Shown here: one piece after another, positions 1-13,469 of the stretch
How positions within the stretch are numbered: position 1 is the first letter of the stretch
How the letters are laid out: each line of letters starts with the position of its first letter
DNA from: Luzula sylvatica
Lineage: Eukaryota > Streptophyta > Magnoliopsida > Poales > Juncaceae
Length of the DNA stretch: 64,000 nucleotides
Assembly (NCBI GenBank): GCA_946800325.1
Contig: OX326958.1
Coordinates: 65,948,366 to 66,012,365 of the forward strand
Direction: 5' to 3'
Translations under genes and position numbers: made by a program
Notes under the pieces: model-generated
What the model was told of the DNA's origin: nothing
Database searches by the model: none
Seen by the model: only the letters and a program-made list of their open reading frames with translations

Positions 1-122
1 AAAAAAAAAAAAATTCCAAAGCACGATGCATCGCTTGTTGTTAATGGCACCTATATTTTTATATGGTGCCGATGAAACTCGGACGCATAACCTATCAAAC
101 ATTTGGATTCATTTGTATATCA

Positions 123-900
123 CTAGCTTTATCCCCGCGCAATTGCGCGGGACAACATATCTATTTGTTTACATGTTTTTATATAATTATTTAAATAGAA
201 TTAATGCGTGTGCGAATTAACACGCGTGCGTTTGAACTAAATTAATCTAATCATGACATATTTGCAAATATCATGATGTCAATAGATGCATAAGGTTCAT
301 GAAATTAGGTCTATAACGGATATTATTTTCTGATATAATTTAAATAAATAGCATTTGTTCAGGTGTTTTTAAAATCGATTAATATAATCAGGACATATTC
401 GCAAATATAATTGATGTCAATAGATGCATTATAGTTACGGTTCGTTAAAGAATCGCAACGTGTCATATGGATACAACGGACAAATGACAAATTTCTATGA
501 AAACTCGCATAAATTTGAGGTTACAAAATTTCATATATATCCATGCAAAATGAGCAAATACAAAAAAAAATGAAAAGCAAAAAAAGGACCAAAATGTAAA
601 AAGAGAAAAAATTGGGTAAAAAAGAAAATTATAAAAAAAATTGAACTTACAAAATTGTATATATAACCCTGCCCAATGAGAAAATTAAAAAAAAATTGGA
701 AAATAGAAAAAAAGAATCAAAATCTAAAAAAAGACCAAAATCTAAAAAAAATGATCAAAATGTAAAAAAAGACTGAAATATAAAATAAGGAAAAATGATC
801 GAAATGTAAAAAATGATCAAAATGTACAAAAAAACCGAAATATAAAATAAGAAAAAAGTATCGAAATGTAAAAAATGATCAAAATATAAATAAAAAATAG
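123..900 (-). mobile_element. Non-autonomous Helitron, 3' end on the left
   Basis: Read on the minus strand, the element ends in a GC-rich hairpin (CCCGCGCAATTGCGCGGG), a short spacer and CTAG followed by T. This is the Helitron 3' signature (hairpin, then CTRR, insertion between A and T). CTAG lies at 123-126. The sequence to its right is closely shared with the elements starting at 33024 and 33857, and then becomes an A-rich stretch of short 'accaaaatgtaaa'-like repeats. I could not locate the 5' TC terminus, so the right limit is approximate. No Rep/helicase coding was seen. Confidence 0.6.
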
Positions 901-3900
901 GGATAAAAACAAAAGCTACTCCTGCCACGGATCATCACAAGGTGGAGGGGGTGGCATTATAGTAACTATAATTACTAAAACTCATTCTTCGTTATTAGAG
1001 AGGTAGATTTTTTCACATAAAACCCCAAACTAACTCGATTTTTCGAAATAGCTTATATCGTGTCTTGCTTTTCTGTATATATATACCATTCCTTCTCTGC
1101 AAAATCACACTTCAAGGAGCCTATATAGACGAGTTTCTTGTGACCTCACTTCTTTCTTCTCTCCATTTATCATTGTTACAACCATCACACAGAGAAATTG
1201 AGGAAGAAGAAAAAGATTAATGACGATCTTTTTTACTATCTCTGATAATTACACGTCTGTAAATTTATATTGTCGATCAATTTTTTAATAATAATGACAT
1301 TTTTTCTTATTTGTAATTGAATTGTTAAGAATAATAATAAACTATATGTCATGTAATTAACAAAGATCAATTATCTCCAAAAAAACCCGAATAATACATC
1401 ATTTGAAATAGAATTTTTTTGTTCAACTCTAATTTTATACTTCTAAAAAAACTATATTTTTCTCACTAATTTTTTCTAGTAATTTAACTTGAACACCACG
1501 TTCAAGATTATTGTAAAGAATTTTCTTTATTTCTATATATCAAAAAGGCTTCGCCTTTTCTTTAAAAAAAGAATAAAAAACCTATCGACTACACGAATAT
1601 ATTAGTAATTTAAAAAATATGTATTTTATGTTTGATTGGGAATCAGCAATGAAGTTTTGATTTAAAAAAATATTAGAGTTTACCATAATTTTAACTAATA
1701 TTTAATACTGGATATAAGAGATAAACAAAGAAATAAAATAACAATGGAAATAATTATACATTATTGTTTTAGTTCATAGCAAATATTGGAGGAATTTCTT
1801 TGTATTAATTACACGAGATTTGACTAATTAATAATAAAAACTTACAAAATATGAATATGATAAAATTATCATGATTATTAAAAAATTGACCAGCTTGTTC
1901 ATAGTAATTTATAATCCGAAACAACATGTAAATTGGCGCAAACCGAAACGACCGACAAAATGCTGTTTGGAGCAAGCACGAAAGTAGCATACAATTGTTT
2001 CTCAAAACAAAAAAGTAGCATACACAACAAAGAAAATTCAACCCTTTCGAAAGTAAAGCATGGAGTTCATAATTTCTCCTACGTAAAAATTAGATTTTAG
2101 AATATATCATAATTATGATTTTATTGTCGAACAAATACACAAATTTTCGCTAAATTTTTCATCGAAGTAGCTCCAATTTGTACTTCTAGTTTAAAGGCTG
2201 TAAGTGTGCACAATAAGAAAATCAACTCATTTGTAATCTATTGCTTCCATTAAAGAAGATTCGAATTGAAAGTTATTTCCCTCAGTTTCATGGTTAGATA
2301 TACCTCCTGAAATTACAAAAATCCATAAAAAAAATAGATTATAGATTAATCTCACTCATTTTCAGGAAATATAGAAAATATCATATAAATCATTTTGAAA
2401 ATTGGCAACATAATAAAGAGCAGCTGAACTGCTCAACCGTTGGACTATCACGATATCGCAAATAAAAATAACACGAAAAAAAAACACGAAATTGAAAAAC
2501 TATACCAAAATAGAAGAAGAAATGAATTATCATAATTTAGTTTTCATGATAATACAAGATATTCGGGGCATCGAGACCCCTGAATGAGTTTTGATGATAT
2601 TCATGGTATGATTTGGTATGTTTGTCGTCGAATGGGCGCTCGATCATTTTGAAAATGAAAACTTCTACCATTTTTAAAATGATCGAGTGTCCATTCGAAA
2701 ACACACATTTCATCCATGACTCATTTCTCACAAACAATGGCTTCTACTTATATCAAGCTCTCATTTCTCACAAACAATGGCAATTGCAACAATGCGGTTT
2801 AGTTTTTATAAGCAAATTGGCAATTATTGATTTGGGTATGAAAAGAGGAGAATACAATTTTTTATTTGAATTCAAACACCCACAAATTAAAGAAGTGGTC
2901 GGCATGATTTCACCACTAATTAAAATTCAGTTTTCCACTCTATTGACTTTGAATAAATTCAATTAACAAGTTAATTATACAGGACGTGCCCACATCAAAG
3001 ATATTAGCTGTCATTTTTTAAATATAATAAAATTTGAATTTTTTTTAACGGGGAAAAGATTGCGCACCCCCGTGATTGTGCGATTCATATGCACGTCATT
3101 AATAAGAGAGCAAGTGAGCAACACTTGGCAGTTTGATTTTTTTTCTAAATTTTGACAGTACTTTATGCACTCCATGTACACTCCAAAATACACGTCGTCT
3201 CTCGTCAAGATTTTTATATATTTTTAAATATATCATACATTTTAGATATACGTTAAAAATTTTGTAAGTGTACATCTAAAATGAATGTTTATACATTTTA
3301 GATGTATGTTATAAATCTTATATTTTATGTGCTATATTTTTTAAATGTATTTTATATTTTTAAATGCATGAAATACATTTTTAAAGAGAATACATGTTAG
3401 ACATTTCTACATGTTATACCTTTATTTGTTTTACTTTTTTGGATGTACCATATACCTTTTAAATATATGATACGCATTATTTAAATGTACAAGTATGATA
3501 TATAGTTATGTATAATTCTTTTATATTAGATTGATACAATACACATTATTTAAATACAATACACATTATTTAAAAAGAATACATATTTTAAGATATAATT
3601 CTTTTACATGAGTAATATTTTGTATTTTTTTTATTAGATTTATACATTTCGTATAATCATTTATATTTGTTTTTGCAACGTGCGTTCATAATGCACAAAT
3701 ACAATTAAAAAAAAAAATCAAACTGTCACGTGTCACATTCATATTGATGGCGTGCACATGAAATACACACACATAAAATGTTCTATTCGATCTTTTTGTT
3801 AATAACAATAAAATGTAGGGAAATAAAACGTTTTTTCTTATAAAAAAAGTAAATACATATTTTAGATGAAGGAATTTATTGAACACAGAACAAATGACGG

Positions 3901-4400
3901 AATTTATTGAACAAGTATATTGAGGAATTCAATTGAACAAATTATAAGATAAATGGCAAGATTGTACATTTAAGCATAAATGAGGAACCAAAATGTATTT
4001 CTTTTTCCTGAATAGAATGAATGTTTCAAATAACATTAAAACTCGACAATTAAGTTGACACCCAAAAAAATATAGTGGCACCTAAAAAATATATTTAATG
4101 CATTACCATTTGAATTGTAAGTTGAAATTGGCATATCAGACATTAAATACTCCAAAATATATTAGTATCAAAAATATTATATTAGAAATTGACAAAAATA
4201 TTATATTAGAAATTGAAGAAGTGCAGGGAGAGTGGATGATGCATAATTGACCAAAAAGATATGTTATGGATTTTATTGCTTTTCAATAGCAAATGAGGAC
4301 CATTAATAAACCACATTACAATATAATATATATTCACCAAATACAATACAAGCACTTACATATCATGTTAACACTTGAATAATAATAATAATAATAATAA
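901..4400. other. AT-rich intergenic region, no supported gene
   Basis: Small ORFs here have no recognisable family. At about 1070-1130 there are TATA-like strings, followed by a pyrimidine-rich stretch and an ATG at 1220 that opens only a 22-codon frame; this could be an orphan promoter or 5' exon. An imperfect foldback lies at 2629-2697. The rest is low-complexity A/T sequence. Confidence 0.5.
2629..2697. repeat. Foldback: 29-bp arms, 11-nt loop
   Basis: The left arm (2629-2657) and right arm (2669-2697) are reverse complements with about 3 mismatches in 29 positions. The small ORFs on both strands across it are a by-product of the symmetry. It could be a decayed MITE core or a small-RNA hairpin; the sequence does not say which. 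Confidence 0.6.
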
Positions 4401-4403
4401 CAC

Positions 4404-4560
4404 CACAGCTCAAGCTGATTGAGTGTTATAAAATTATATATTGGAGAGGTTATATGTTCGAACCTCATCGGTATCATAATAAAAAATATAGGTACCGATA
4501 ACGACAAGCGATCACTTGTTGGATGTCATTCAATAATAATAATAATAATAATAATAATTT
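4404..4560 (+). mobile_element. tRNA-derived SINE-like element
   Basis: An A-box-like segment (about 4409-4428, 'ctcaagctgattgagtgtt') is followed at normal pol III spacing by a B-box-like segment ending 'gttcgaacctc' (about 4457-4468). It ends in an (AAT)n tail at about 4533-4557. This is the layout of plant SINEs. Target duplications were not resolved. Confidence 0.5.
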
Positions 4561-4599
4561 CATTTTAATATAATTTAGATGCCTAACATTTATAAAAAC

Positions 4600-4773
4600 C
4601 AATGTTTTAAACAGCTATATAACGGTCAATTGCGCTTGGGCTGTAATTTACATATGATCACCGATATTGCGCGATATTGCGACGCTACTTAGTAGGTTGC
4701 GGTGTTGCGTTTTATAAATATTTATTGCGATTTGCGCTATGACGGCGCAATTGCACCGCAATTTAAATCACTG
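4600..4773. mobile_element. hAT-type MITE (174 bp)
   Basis: The ends are CAATGTTTTAAAC on the left and, reverse-complemented, CAGTGATTTAAATT on the right, an imperfect terminal inverted repeat. The element is flanked by a perfect 8-bp target duplication ATAAAAAC (4592-4599 and 4774-4781), as expected for hAT elements. It is too short to encode a transposase. Confidence 0.8.
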
Positions 4774-5312
4774 ATAAAAACTATATTTAGTTATAAACAT
4801 CAAATAGAAACAATTATTATCGATTTTTACATAAAAACACTTAAGAATTATAATTAGAATTATAATTAGAATATATTTACTAATCAATCAATAGTTACAA
4901 AGTGTCATAGTTGAAATAATATTCAACGGTTTTCAGTTAGTCAATTGTATACGAAAAGGCCATCAAACATATACACACTACTTATTTTTCTATTCTTTTT
5001 CCTTTTTTTTCTTTTATATTAACTGTGACGATAGACACAAAAATTCCCAAACTTTTCTCTGTGCAGACCTCTTGGGTATCAGAATTAGTAATTAATCGAC
5101 ATCCAAAAATTACTTGAAAATGAGACGTCTATACAAAATTTAGAATGTCAAGAATCAGAGTCATCATCGACTTCATGTTTCATTCACATGTTTCCTGCAA
5201 TACAGTAAAAAGAACAAATTAAACAAATTTCAAATATACCCCTACAGGAAAACTTTTAAGAAATGTGGTAACATAACTTACCATTTGGGTTTACGGTTTT
5301 CGGTTTTGGGTC

Positions 5313-7793
5313 TTACTTTGACTGTTTCAACAAACTGGTCTTACCAGTACCGGTATCGGTACCGGGAACGGTACCACTAGCACTACCACTGCCACTATCA
5401 GTACCAGTACCTGTTTCAGTACTGGTACCGTCAACTTGACTATTAGGAATTGATAAGGTCGTATTGAGAGTAGCTTGTGGAGGCATAGGCAATGGAAATG
5501 CAACTCGTCTCTTCTGCATCAACGGACCCGAATACCCATGAGATGGGCGTACCGATTGGGGAATCGGTAACGGTACCGGTCCTGAGTTAGAAGTAGGAGG
5601 CCTCGGCAACTCGTGGAGCTCGCTGATCATCGGAGACGACGCGGTACGGGGCGGTGGACGAGTCGGCCTGTTCAAAGCCTTCGGAAATTTCTGTGCTGGC
5701 ATTCCTGACATGGCAGGTAGAAAATCAGACTTCAATGGGCCCGAAGGGGGCGGAAGAATCGGACCCGATAAAGCCAGCTCACGGCCGCGGATATTCTGCG
5801 GCGGCATCCGAACCGGACCCGATTTGCTGGGAACCGGCGGTTTGGGAATGTTCAAGTTATGCCCGTCGTGCTGCGGTAGAGGCGAGGAATGAAAAAGAGT
5901 TGGATTTGCGGTGATATTTGGTTTCGGTGGGATCACAAGAGGGGCAGGAACGGCGTTGGGTTTGGAGGGTTTAGGGTTTCTGCTTTCGTCGGGTAAAGGG
6001 AGAGCGTAAGTGTGAAGCGTACGAGTGGACGAGGGACGCATGTTTCGAAACCGCTCGTAAGCGTCCATTGGGACGGTTGGTTGGTTCTCCATTAACGGAG
6101 CCGATTGGCTCAATACTGGTCGGGCCGGTTTAGATCTCAATGGGTTTGCCGGCATTTTGTCGAGTTTCGGCACGTCCCCATCTCTACTCATTTCGACGTG
6201 ATGTTGAATCAGACTAGGAATTTTGTATTGGAGTTTAGGAGAGTGAAATGGAGGATCGAATTCGATGGATGAATCCTCGTCTTCATCGTCGATACTGCCG
6301 ACGTTTAGGATTTCTTCGTCCTCGCTTTCTTCGACTCCCTTAAATTTGTAATCGATGTGTTGTTGCTCCGCGATTCTTTTCATTTGCGGTTCGATAGATT
6401 CTAGATGCTTCAATCCCCTTCGGAAAAAACTCAGCTGCACGACCCAAAATAAAAAAATCATTTATTAACTAAACCCTAAACCCTATAATTTATTAATATA
6501 AACCTGAGCAGCGTGGTGACGAGAAGCTTGGATCAAGAGGCTGCGGAAACGGCCTTGTTGCAAGGATTTGAGGCGAAAAATGAACAACGCAGCATCGTCT
6601 TGGTAGTTCTGTAACGCGTTGTGCACGTCTTCGGAGGTGAAATGTTCCAAGCGTCTCGTGTTTCTTGGGCCGATACCCCTCCGAGTCCTCTCTCGATACG
6701 ATGTCACCACATACACGTAGTAGTCTCTGCACATTTTGTACACATAGAAGGTTATATTAGATGTGGAATTGAAATGCTGGTTGAGGGGAAATTCAGGATT
6801 TTAATTCTAGATTGTGGGTACCGACTTTTTTTCGTCACATTGGCGCTTCATTTCCTCGACAGTTTGAAGCTCCCTGAGAAGAGATTCTGAAGGGGTGGTG
6901 ATTGTGTCGATTATATTTAAGCGCTACAATAAAATAACATAATTATATCGTTACTAATTTTTGGATTAACCACGAGGGTTTTAATTTTGATAATAATGTG
7001 AAGGAAACTTACGTAGGAATTTACGAGCTCTTGAAGCACGAATTGTGCTTTTCCTAGCTGCATCAAAAGCCTACCTAAAATAACGATATAAAAACACGAA
7101 AATAAGTATAAATATTAAATAACAAGAAAATAATTGTAATTAATTTATCAAGTTATACACTGCAAAATGGCTTACCACAATCATCGTCATCACTAAGCGC
7201 AGTTCTTTCGAGAAAACAAGTGCCCATTTCATCTAAGGCCTCCGAGAATTCTGCAAATAAATAAACATGTGTTAATAGTGCATTCGTCATTATTCCCTAA
7301 TTAATCATTGATATGATATTAATATAGTTAATTATTTAATATACCATAAACACTGTTTGCCGTGGCCGCAGCAGCAGAAAGCATGCCATCATAACAATCC
7401 CTCATTTCCTGAACTTCCTGTACCAATTCAGAACAGAAAAATCATAAATATTTCAAATTCGAAACACCAAGATATCGATTCAAATAACTTTTGCTGAATT
7501 CAATAAACTGGCCAAAATTAGCATGAGAAGAAGTGCATAATGAAATTTTTACAAAGAAACGACTTTTCTTTTGGTCCAATCAAAAGTCATCGAAATGAGA
7601 CTTAAAACATACTAAAATCACAAATTAACCCCAAAATCGAAGAATAAAATAGAAATTGTACCCTGCCGGCATGGATAAGCTCATCAATCCGAGAAGGAGA
7701 ACTCCGAGACTTCTTCCTGGGAGCATTCCTCGACTCAACACTCCGATTCTGGTTCAACCCAAAACCTCTGAACCTACTCAAGGGAGACTTCAT
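5313..7793 (-). CDS. BAR-domain, proline-rich protein (At2g33490 family), seven exons
   Basis: Seven exons read in frame: 7662-7793, 7345-7417, 7176-7250, 7013-7074, 6826-6923, 6504-6726 and 5313-6434, giving about 594 residues against about 620 in the Arabidopsis relative. The start MKSPLSRFRGFG is typical of the family. Exons 2-6 (residues 45-221) form the helical BAR-like region, with MRDCYDG, an alanine-rich helix, RTALSDDDDCG, TPSESLLRELQTVEEMKR and FRLKSLQQGR. Exon 7 continues with SFFRRGLKHLESIEP and QQHIDYKF, then an acidic patch, then a long Pro/Ser-rich tail with ELHELPRPP and repeated SGP(I/L) motifs. BAR domains bind and bend membranes; no precise role is known to me for this clade. 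A Gly/Thr-rich run close to the C-terminus looks like a species-specific expansion. All introns are GT-AG. The exon 5 donor (GTCGGT) was chosen to keep frame. Confidence 0.9.
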
Positions 7794-9819
7794 CTTACTC
7801 TTTCTGTTTCTCCTCTTTCACCTCTGCCCAAAATTCGGAACCAAGAACACAACAAAACAGTAAAATCGAAACAGTAAAAGCTTGATTACTACGATCAATT
7901 GATTGGGTTAATTGCTACGAAATCTTGGTTAGAAAAGATTGCTCGAAAAATTGAAGAAACAAACACTTGATGATCCCAATTTACACGAATTGAATGAAAG
8001 AACGGATGATCTCTCAGGGTTAAATGGGGCACAGAGACTCGTCGTATAAACTGCAGACCAACTATTCCTGATCCTCTGTTACTCCCCTCACGTAAATACA
8101 ACAATAACAAGTAATAGTCATATGAATAATATGAATTGTTACAGGAAAGCTTATAGAGTAAAAGATGTATGGTGAATTGTGAAATTCTAAATATAGGGTT
8201 ATTTTTTGTTTGAATGTTGAATATTGACCAAAAGAAAGAAGTGTTTTGTGCAAGTACATAGTTGCTAACATCATTGTTATCATTGTTTAAGAATATATAT
8301 AATAATAATAAACAAAATTAGTTAGTAATTTTATTTGAGAGGTGATAAAATAATTTGTTAAGTATTTGAGGTATGATATTTACGGTATTTTATGGAGCGT
8401 ATAGAATGTAGTTTTTGTTGAGTAAATTCAAATACCATGTTGTATTATTATAATTACTACGATAATGTTTTTCATTATAATATAAAATACGTATTTGTAT
8501 TATAATATTGATAATATTATTTTATAATAAATTTATTTGAACTCGTTTATCTATGATTATATATGTTTCACAATAATAAAAAAATTATTTTTTTAATCAA
8601 ATAATAATATTTATAGTAATGTTATTGTATAGTAATATACGATGTATAACATAATTTTACAAAAAAAAAATAACAGCAAAAATTATATTATTGTTGTTCA
8701 CAATATTTCATACAATATCAAATATACAAAAAATGAATTATACCATATATGTAGTACTAATAATTTTTTATTGATTCAAAATGCAATGAAATATTTTTTT
8801 GTTAATTCAAAATGCAATGAAAGTTCAACTTAATAATGAAAGTATTTTAATAAATAATATAAAAAATTAATTTAGCATAAATATAAATATAAATTATTTT
8901 ATATGATATGATTTTTTTAAAATTATATTTTTAAAATTAACTATGTTATTTGATAGATGTTTATAAGTTTAAGTTTTTAGATGGATAAACTACTTTTCTA
9001 ATTTCTATAAATTTTTTAAAAAATTAATATTAAATTTGTTTGATTAAAAAAATATTTATAATCAACTTAGTATTATATAGATTTGCTATAAATATAATAA
9101 ATAATATTACTTAGAAGTTCTACTATGTAAATAAAATACTTAAAATTGTCCTATGTAAACATGTATTTTTTTACATAATATTTTTACAAATTCAAATTAT
9201 GAAAAACAGTATGTATGAACTATGCTAATATGTATGTCAAAATAAAGAAAATATTAAAACGAATATATTTCGTGATTTTTTAAAATTAAATTTCTCTTTA
9301 TTCAGAAGCACATAATTGGCTTTTAAGGATTATTAATTTATTATATATTTTTAAATATTATTTTGAGAATCCTACATAATATTAAGTAGGTTATACTTGT
9401 AATTTTATTAAAAAGTATTTCATATTAAAATTTTAAAAAAAAAAATTAGAATTACGGAGAAGAGTGTACCTATCTTATAAAACATACATCAAATATTATT
9501 ATTATTATTATTATTAATCCGTAAATTTAAAAATACCGCATTGATGTTAAATAATTTATAATTATATATTTTGCTTAAATAAATCTTGATATTATCTTTT
9601 TACTTATTATTTTTGTATTGAATGTGTAGGATATCATGTATATTTTTTCACTGTCTTTTGTAAATAGGAATTTTATTAGTACCATCAGTATGTAATTAAT
9701 TATGTACAGTGAGTGGTATGATTCATTATTTTTATATTTGATATCGCTCGAATAATTACGAATAAAAATTATGTAATATTGTTGTTATGATTTATTTTCG
9801 TGAAACTATGTTATACTTC

Positions 9820-9874
<55 letters not shown>

Positions 9875-10740
9875 GAGTCATATGCTAGTATAGCATAAAA
9901 TAACCATACCATAGATACATTATTATATCGAGATTAATATATTGTTATATTGTTATATAATTATATTTTGAGATGAATTATTTTGAAATAGAGCAGTACT
10001 TCGTATAAAAAATATAATTACAATACTCGTAGTGCGAATATTATCCTAATTTAATTTTATGATTTTGAGTGAATTTTATGATTTGTGTTCACTCAAAATA
10101 ACATATGGTTTAAAAAAAATTAACATTATTTTTTTAGAATAAAATGATGTTTTTACAAATTTCTTTCAAGAAGTCAATTAGTTAACATAAATTTTTGAAT
10201 ATGGAAACCATAATCCCTTTGTCGAACTTTCAAAGACTTTTCTCTTTTGAAAAATGGTGGTCAGCGAAACTTATTTAGTCAAGTCTAACAGGAAGTTTGA
10301 TTAATCTATCTCAAACTAATTATTGATTTTTAAATATGAAATCCCCAGCACATTGATTGCTTTATTATTATTATTCAAAAATCACCCATGATATCATCAT
10401 TCATCAGTACCATGAAGTTTGACTAAACTACACATATTCAATTCAATTAAATTCCACAACATAAATAGTTAAAATAGAAATGCTAAAAAGAATTAAAAAA
10501 AAAAAAATCCAAAAACCAAAATATGCCGTTGAAATTAGAAAAATATATATTTTTCTATTTATCAAAATATACTGTTAAAAATATATTATTTTATTATCAT
10601 TTTTAATCATGTTAACATATTAAATTCATCAATATATTTTGCTAATTTGAAGATAATATTTTGCACGCGTGAATTTTTTTTTTTTTAATTCTCCTTAACA
10701 AACCTGAATAGTTAAATGCCTAAGTTTCAAAACATTTTGT
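7794..10740. other. Upstream flank of the BAR gene and AT-rich intergenic DNA
   Basis: The first few hundred bases probably hold the 5' UTR and promoter of the minus-strand BAR gene; I could not fix a TATA box. From about 8280 the sequence is extremely A/T-rich with no credible ORF. It contains an (ATT)n run near 9495 and a long (TA)n microsatellite at about 9825-9872. Confidence 0.5.
9825..9872. repeat. (TA)n microsatellite
   Basis: About 24 uninterrupted TA units. A dinucleotide run of this length is expected to vary between individuals. Confidence 0.95.
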
Positions 10741-10901
10741 TATATTATCATATTGCTGTGCTAAAGGCTCAAAATTCAAACATGACTTTACTTTTGATTA
10801 CGAATCAAGTGGAAAACGTGCCATGCACATTATTACTCAAAGAGAGGTTGACATGCATTTCTACGTTCCTATTCTAATTCTCCATTGATATTGATATTGA
10901 T

Positions 10902-10945
<44 letters not shown>
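10902..10945. repeat. (GA)n microsatellite in the presumed 5' UTR
   Basis: An uninterrupted GA run ends directly at the ATG of the small membrane protein gene. In copy B the matching region (about 43480-43600) is longer and interrupted by GGG/GCTA blocks, so the tract has diverged in length between the copies. Confidence 0.9.
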
Positions 10946-10949
<4 letters not shown>

Positions 10950-11122
10950 GGAAGCAGGCTATGTGTTGCTGGCCATTTCCATTAGAAGAAGAAAAAGTGT
11001 CGGATCCGAGTCCATTGATAGGAATTCTCGTGGCTTTCTTAATCGCTGTAATTCTTCTCATCATGTCGCACTCCCCTCCGAGAAGACGCCGCATTACGAT
11101 CTACCAGCCTAGTTCTTACTGA
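10946..11122 (+). CDS. 58-residue single-pass membrane protein, copy A
   Basis: This short ORF opens just after a (GA)n tract (about 10902-10945) that would sit in its 5' UTR. The protein has a Cys/Trp N-terminus (MGKQAMCCWPFPLEEEK), one hydrophobic segment at about residues 24-40 (LIGILVAFLIAVILLIM) and a basic C-terminal tail (SPPRRRRITIYQP). The layout suggests a small membrane-anchored protein with a short basic tail. A second copy at 43602-43778 keeps the frame with only two amino-acid changes (P to S near residue 21, S to C near the end). Most of the nucleotide differences are silent, which argues that it is a real gene. I do not recognise the family. It lies tail to tail with the minus-strand gene that follows. 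Confidence 0.7.
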
Positions 11123-11410
11123 AAATATCTCCTCGCCATTCGATTTTTTGAATATTCGTCATATTTTTTATAGGGAAATTCCAAGTCGAGTTTGTAGGGA
11201 TATTTACGATATTTCTTGCTTTTCATATCTTGTATCAATTTATTTTGAATTTGAATTTCAGTTACTTTACATTTAAAGTTTATCAAACTTTGCTTGAATC
11301 GAAAGAAAGAAATATTTAACAAAAAAACATGCTTTCATGCCGATTATCACAAAAATTTCGACCAATTTTAAGAACACGAAAAAAAAACACTTGGCTATAT
11401 CATTTTTTTT

Positions 11411-13185
11411 TTATCTCCAACCAAGAGCTTGTCGAATACCAGAGAAAATAAGCCCCAAAGATCTTCCAATTATATACGTCAAAAAATATGATATCGCATT
11501 GCTTATATTCGTAAACGCCCCTCTTAAAAACGGCACCGATACGTCAGATAATTCCAAAAACAAGCTGAAATAATATCTCCTATGAAAAAAAAACAAATCA
11601 TTAATTTCATTTGTTTTCTAAATAAATGGCATGTTTAATTTACGGTTAATTTAATTTAATTTAAGCTGGTACGAACCATCCAGTCAAGGACCTGAGCTCT
11701 ACGGTTCGTTTGACAGACAAAGAATAAGGGCTTATTTGAATAGATTTTTCAAAGGGTTTGGTAGATTTTCTAAAGATAACTCTCCACCAATTCAAATTCT
11801 CGGTTAAGTTTTTTGTACTTTGATTTTCTTTTGATTTTTGTGATATAATGTAGAGCTCGTATCGATCTTCATACATCGAAATAACCGATTCGAAATATTG
11901 ATTCACCCACCAATTTAAAGCTACCTACATAAAAATTAACAACAAATTAAATTAAAAAATAAATTAACACACAAAAATTTGTTGATAAAAAAATATTACC
12001 TCGTTTCTTAACCTCTGAAGAGCTCGGGTAGAGAGAGAACACAAAACTAAGCCTATACCATTGTTGTTTCTCTCACTAGAAGAATATAAATCTCCATCTA
12101 AAGAAATTAGGTCTAAATAAATATTTGCAATTCCGTCTGCGAAGAAAATTACCGTATCTTCTAGTATTTTAATTCCATTCTCTCTCATGAACATATCATC
12201 GTAGTAACTTTCAGGTCTGATATTAAAAAATTATACAAAATAAAAAAATAATCTTAAATAACGTACAGAAAAGGCTTGAACGATTGATATTACTAATTAC
12301 CTTAGAGATTCAAATCTAAGATGGAATAACAAATTGGAATAAAGTTCAGACTAGCAAGACGAATCGAATGTCTTGAATATTTTCTCATCTTCTTTTAATT
12401 TTCTACCCAATAAATCAACAAATTTCTGAAAAAATGAAAATGTTTTATCAAATTTATCATCATGATTTGAAAAAAACAGAACCAAGAACGAAACGAGTTT
12501 GTCATAATATTTATTAATTATAAATATACCATTTTTGAAGGGCAATTTTGTAAAGATAATTCCTCTTCGATCCATGTGAGGAAAACTGATCGAATTAAAC
12601 TTTTGAATAAATCAACCAATATTTTAACCCATTTATCCGAAGATAAAGACTCGTAACTTTGTGGGAGATTATTAACCTGCATTACTTAACCAAACTAATA
12701 AATTATTAAAATAATCTATAATAACATGAGAGATTTATTAATAACTTGCCTCCCTTTGAAGAACTCGCAAAGTGAGAGCTAGTAAATGGATTCTAGGGTT
12801 TGCATCAAGAGCAAACAAGCTCAAAGGGTGGATTTTACTGGACTTCTCCAGTTTATTCCCCAAAGCGCTCACGTTATTATTATTATTATTATTAGCCGTT
12901 TCTTCTAAAGCTTCTGACAGTTTCGTGCTTATCTCGTCCCAGTAATTTATTTTTTCGTTCTCTGTGTACCTAGAACTAATATCTAGAAGAAATATATTTC
13001 AAATTTTTAAAAGATTTTATGCTATTATGTAAACGTACCATGTAAATTACAAGGAAAATAAAAAGTAAACTCTTACCTACCATTTAAAGCTGAGCTTGTG
13101 GAATTAAGATCCTCTGTAGAAATTTTACTACTAATATTAGTATTATTGGTATTCTTTCTTGGATTAGGAATGGTACCAGTGGTAC
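11411..13185 (-). pseudogene. 3' part of unknown multi-exon gene, copy A (truncated)
   Basis: This matches the last seven exons of the intact copy at 44068-46589, with the final exon at 11411-11579. Splice sites and reading frames are largely kept, including the segments YYFSLFLELSDVS, NNNGIGLVLCSLSTRALQRL and the Asn run. The match stops at about 13185, inside the third exon of the intact copy. There the sequence changes abruptly to the RNase H region of a copia element in the opposite orientation. All exons upstream of that point are missing, so the copy has no start codon or promoter of its own. The cause is best explained by a deletion running from this exon into an adjacent retrotransposon. 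Confidence 0.8.
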
Positions 13186-13469
13186 AGGAGGCAGTATGGA
13201 TCAAGAAGTTTGTGATCGAGCTTGGAGTAGTCATGAGTATTTCGGAACCTGTAGTAGTGTTTTGCGACAATACTGGAGCAATAGCACAATCCAAGGAACC
13301 GAGAGCACATCATCGATCCAAGCACATACTCAGAAATTTTCACTTGATCCGTGAGATTTTACAACGCAAGGATGTGATCATTGAGAAGATTGATACTGAC
13401 AGGAATGTTGCGGACCCGTTACTAAGCCACTCTCGCAAGCTAAGCACGATTATCATGCGAAAGCTATAG
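13186..13469 (+). pseudogene. copia RNase H C-terminal fragment
   Basis: The reading frame shows classic copia RNase H end motifs: VWIKKFVIELG, VVFCDNTGAIAQS, HHRSKHILRNFHLIREI and IDTDRNVADPL. The stop at 13467-13469 is the natural pol end. The ORF is open back to an ATG at 13098, but the stretch before 13186 is antisense to a gene exon, so that start is an accident of the junction. The reverse transcriptase and the N-terminal half of RNase H are absent. Confidence 0.9.

Noticed and set aside
5654..5914. Plus-strand ORFs inside the BAR gene last exon
   Set aside because: They are antisense shadows of the proline-rich coding exon.
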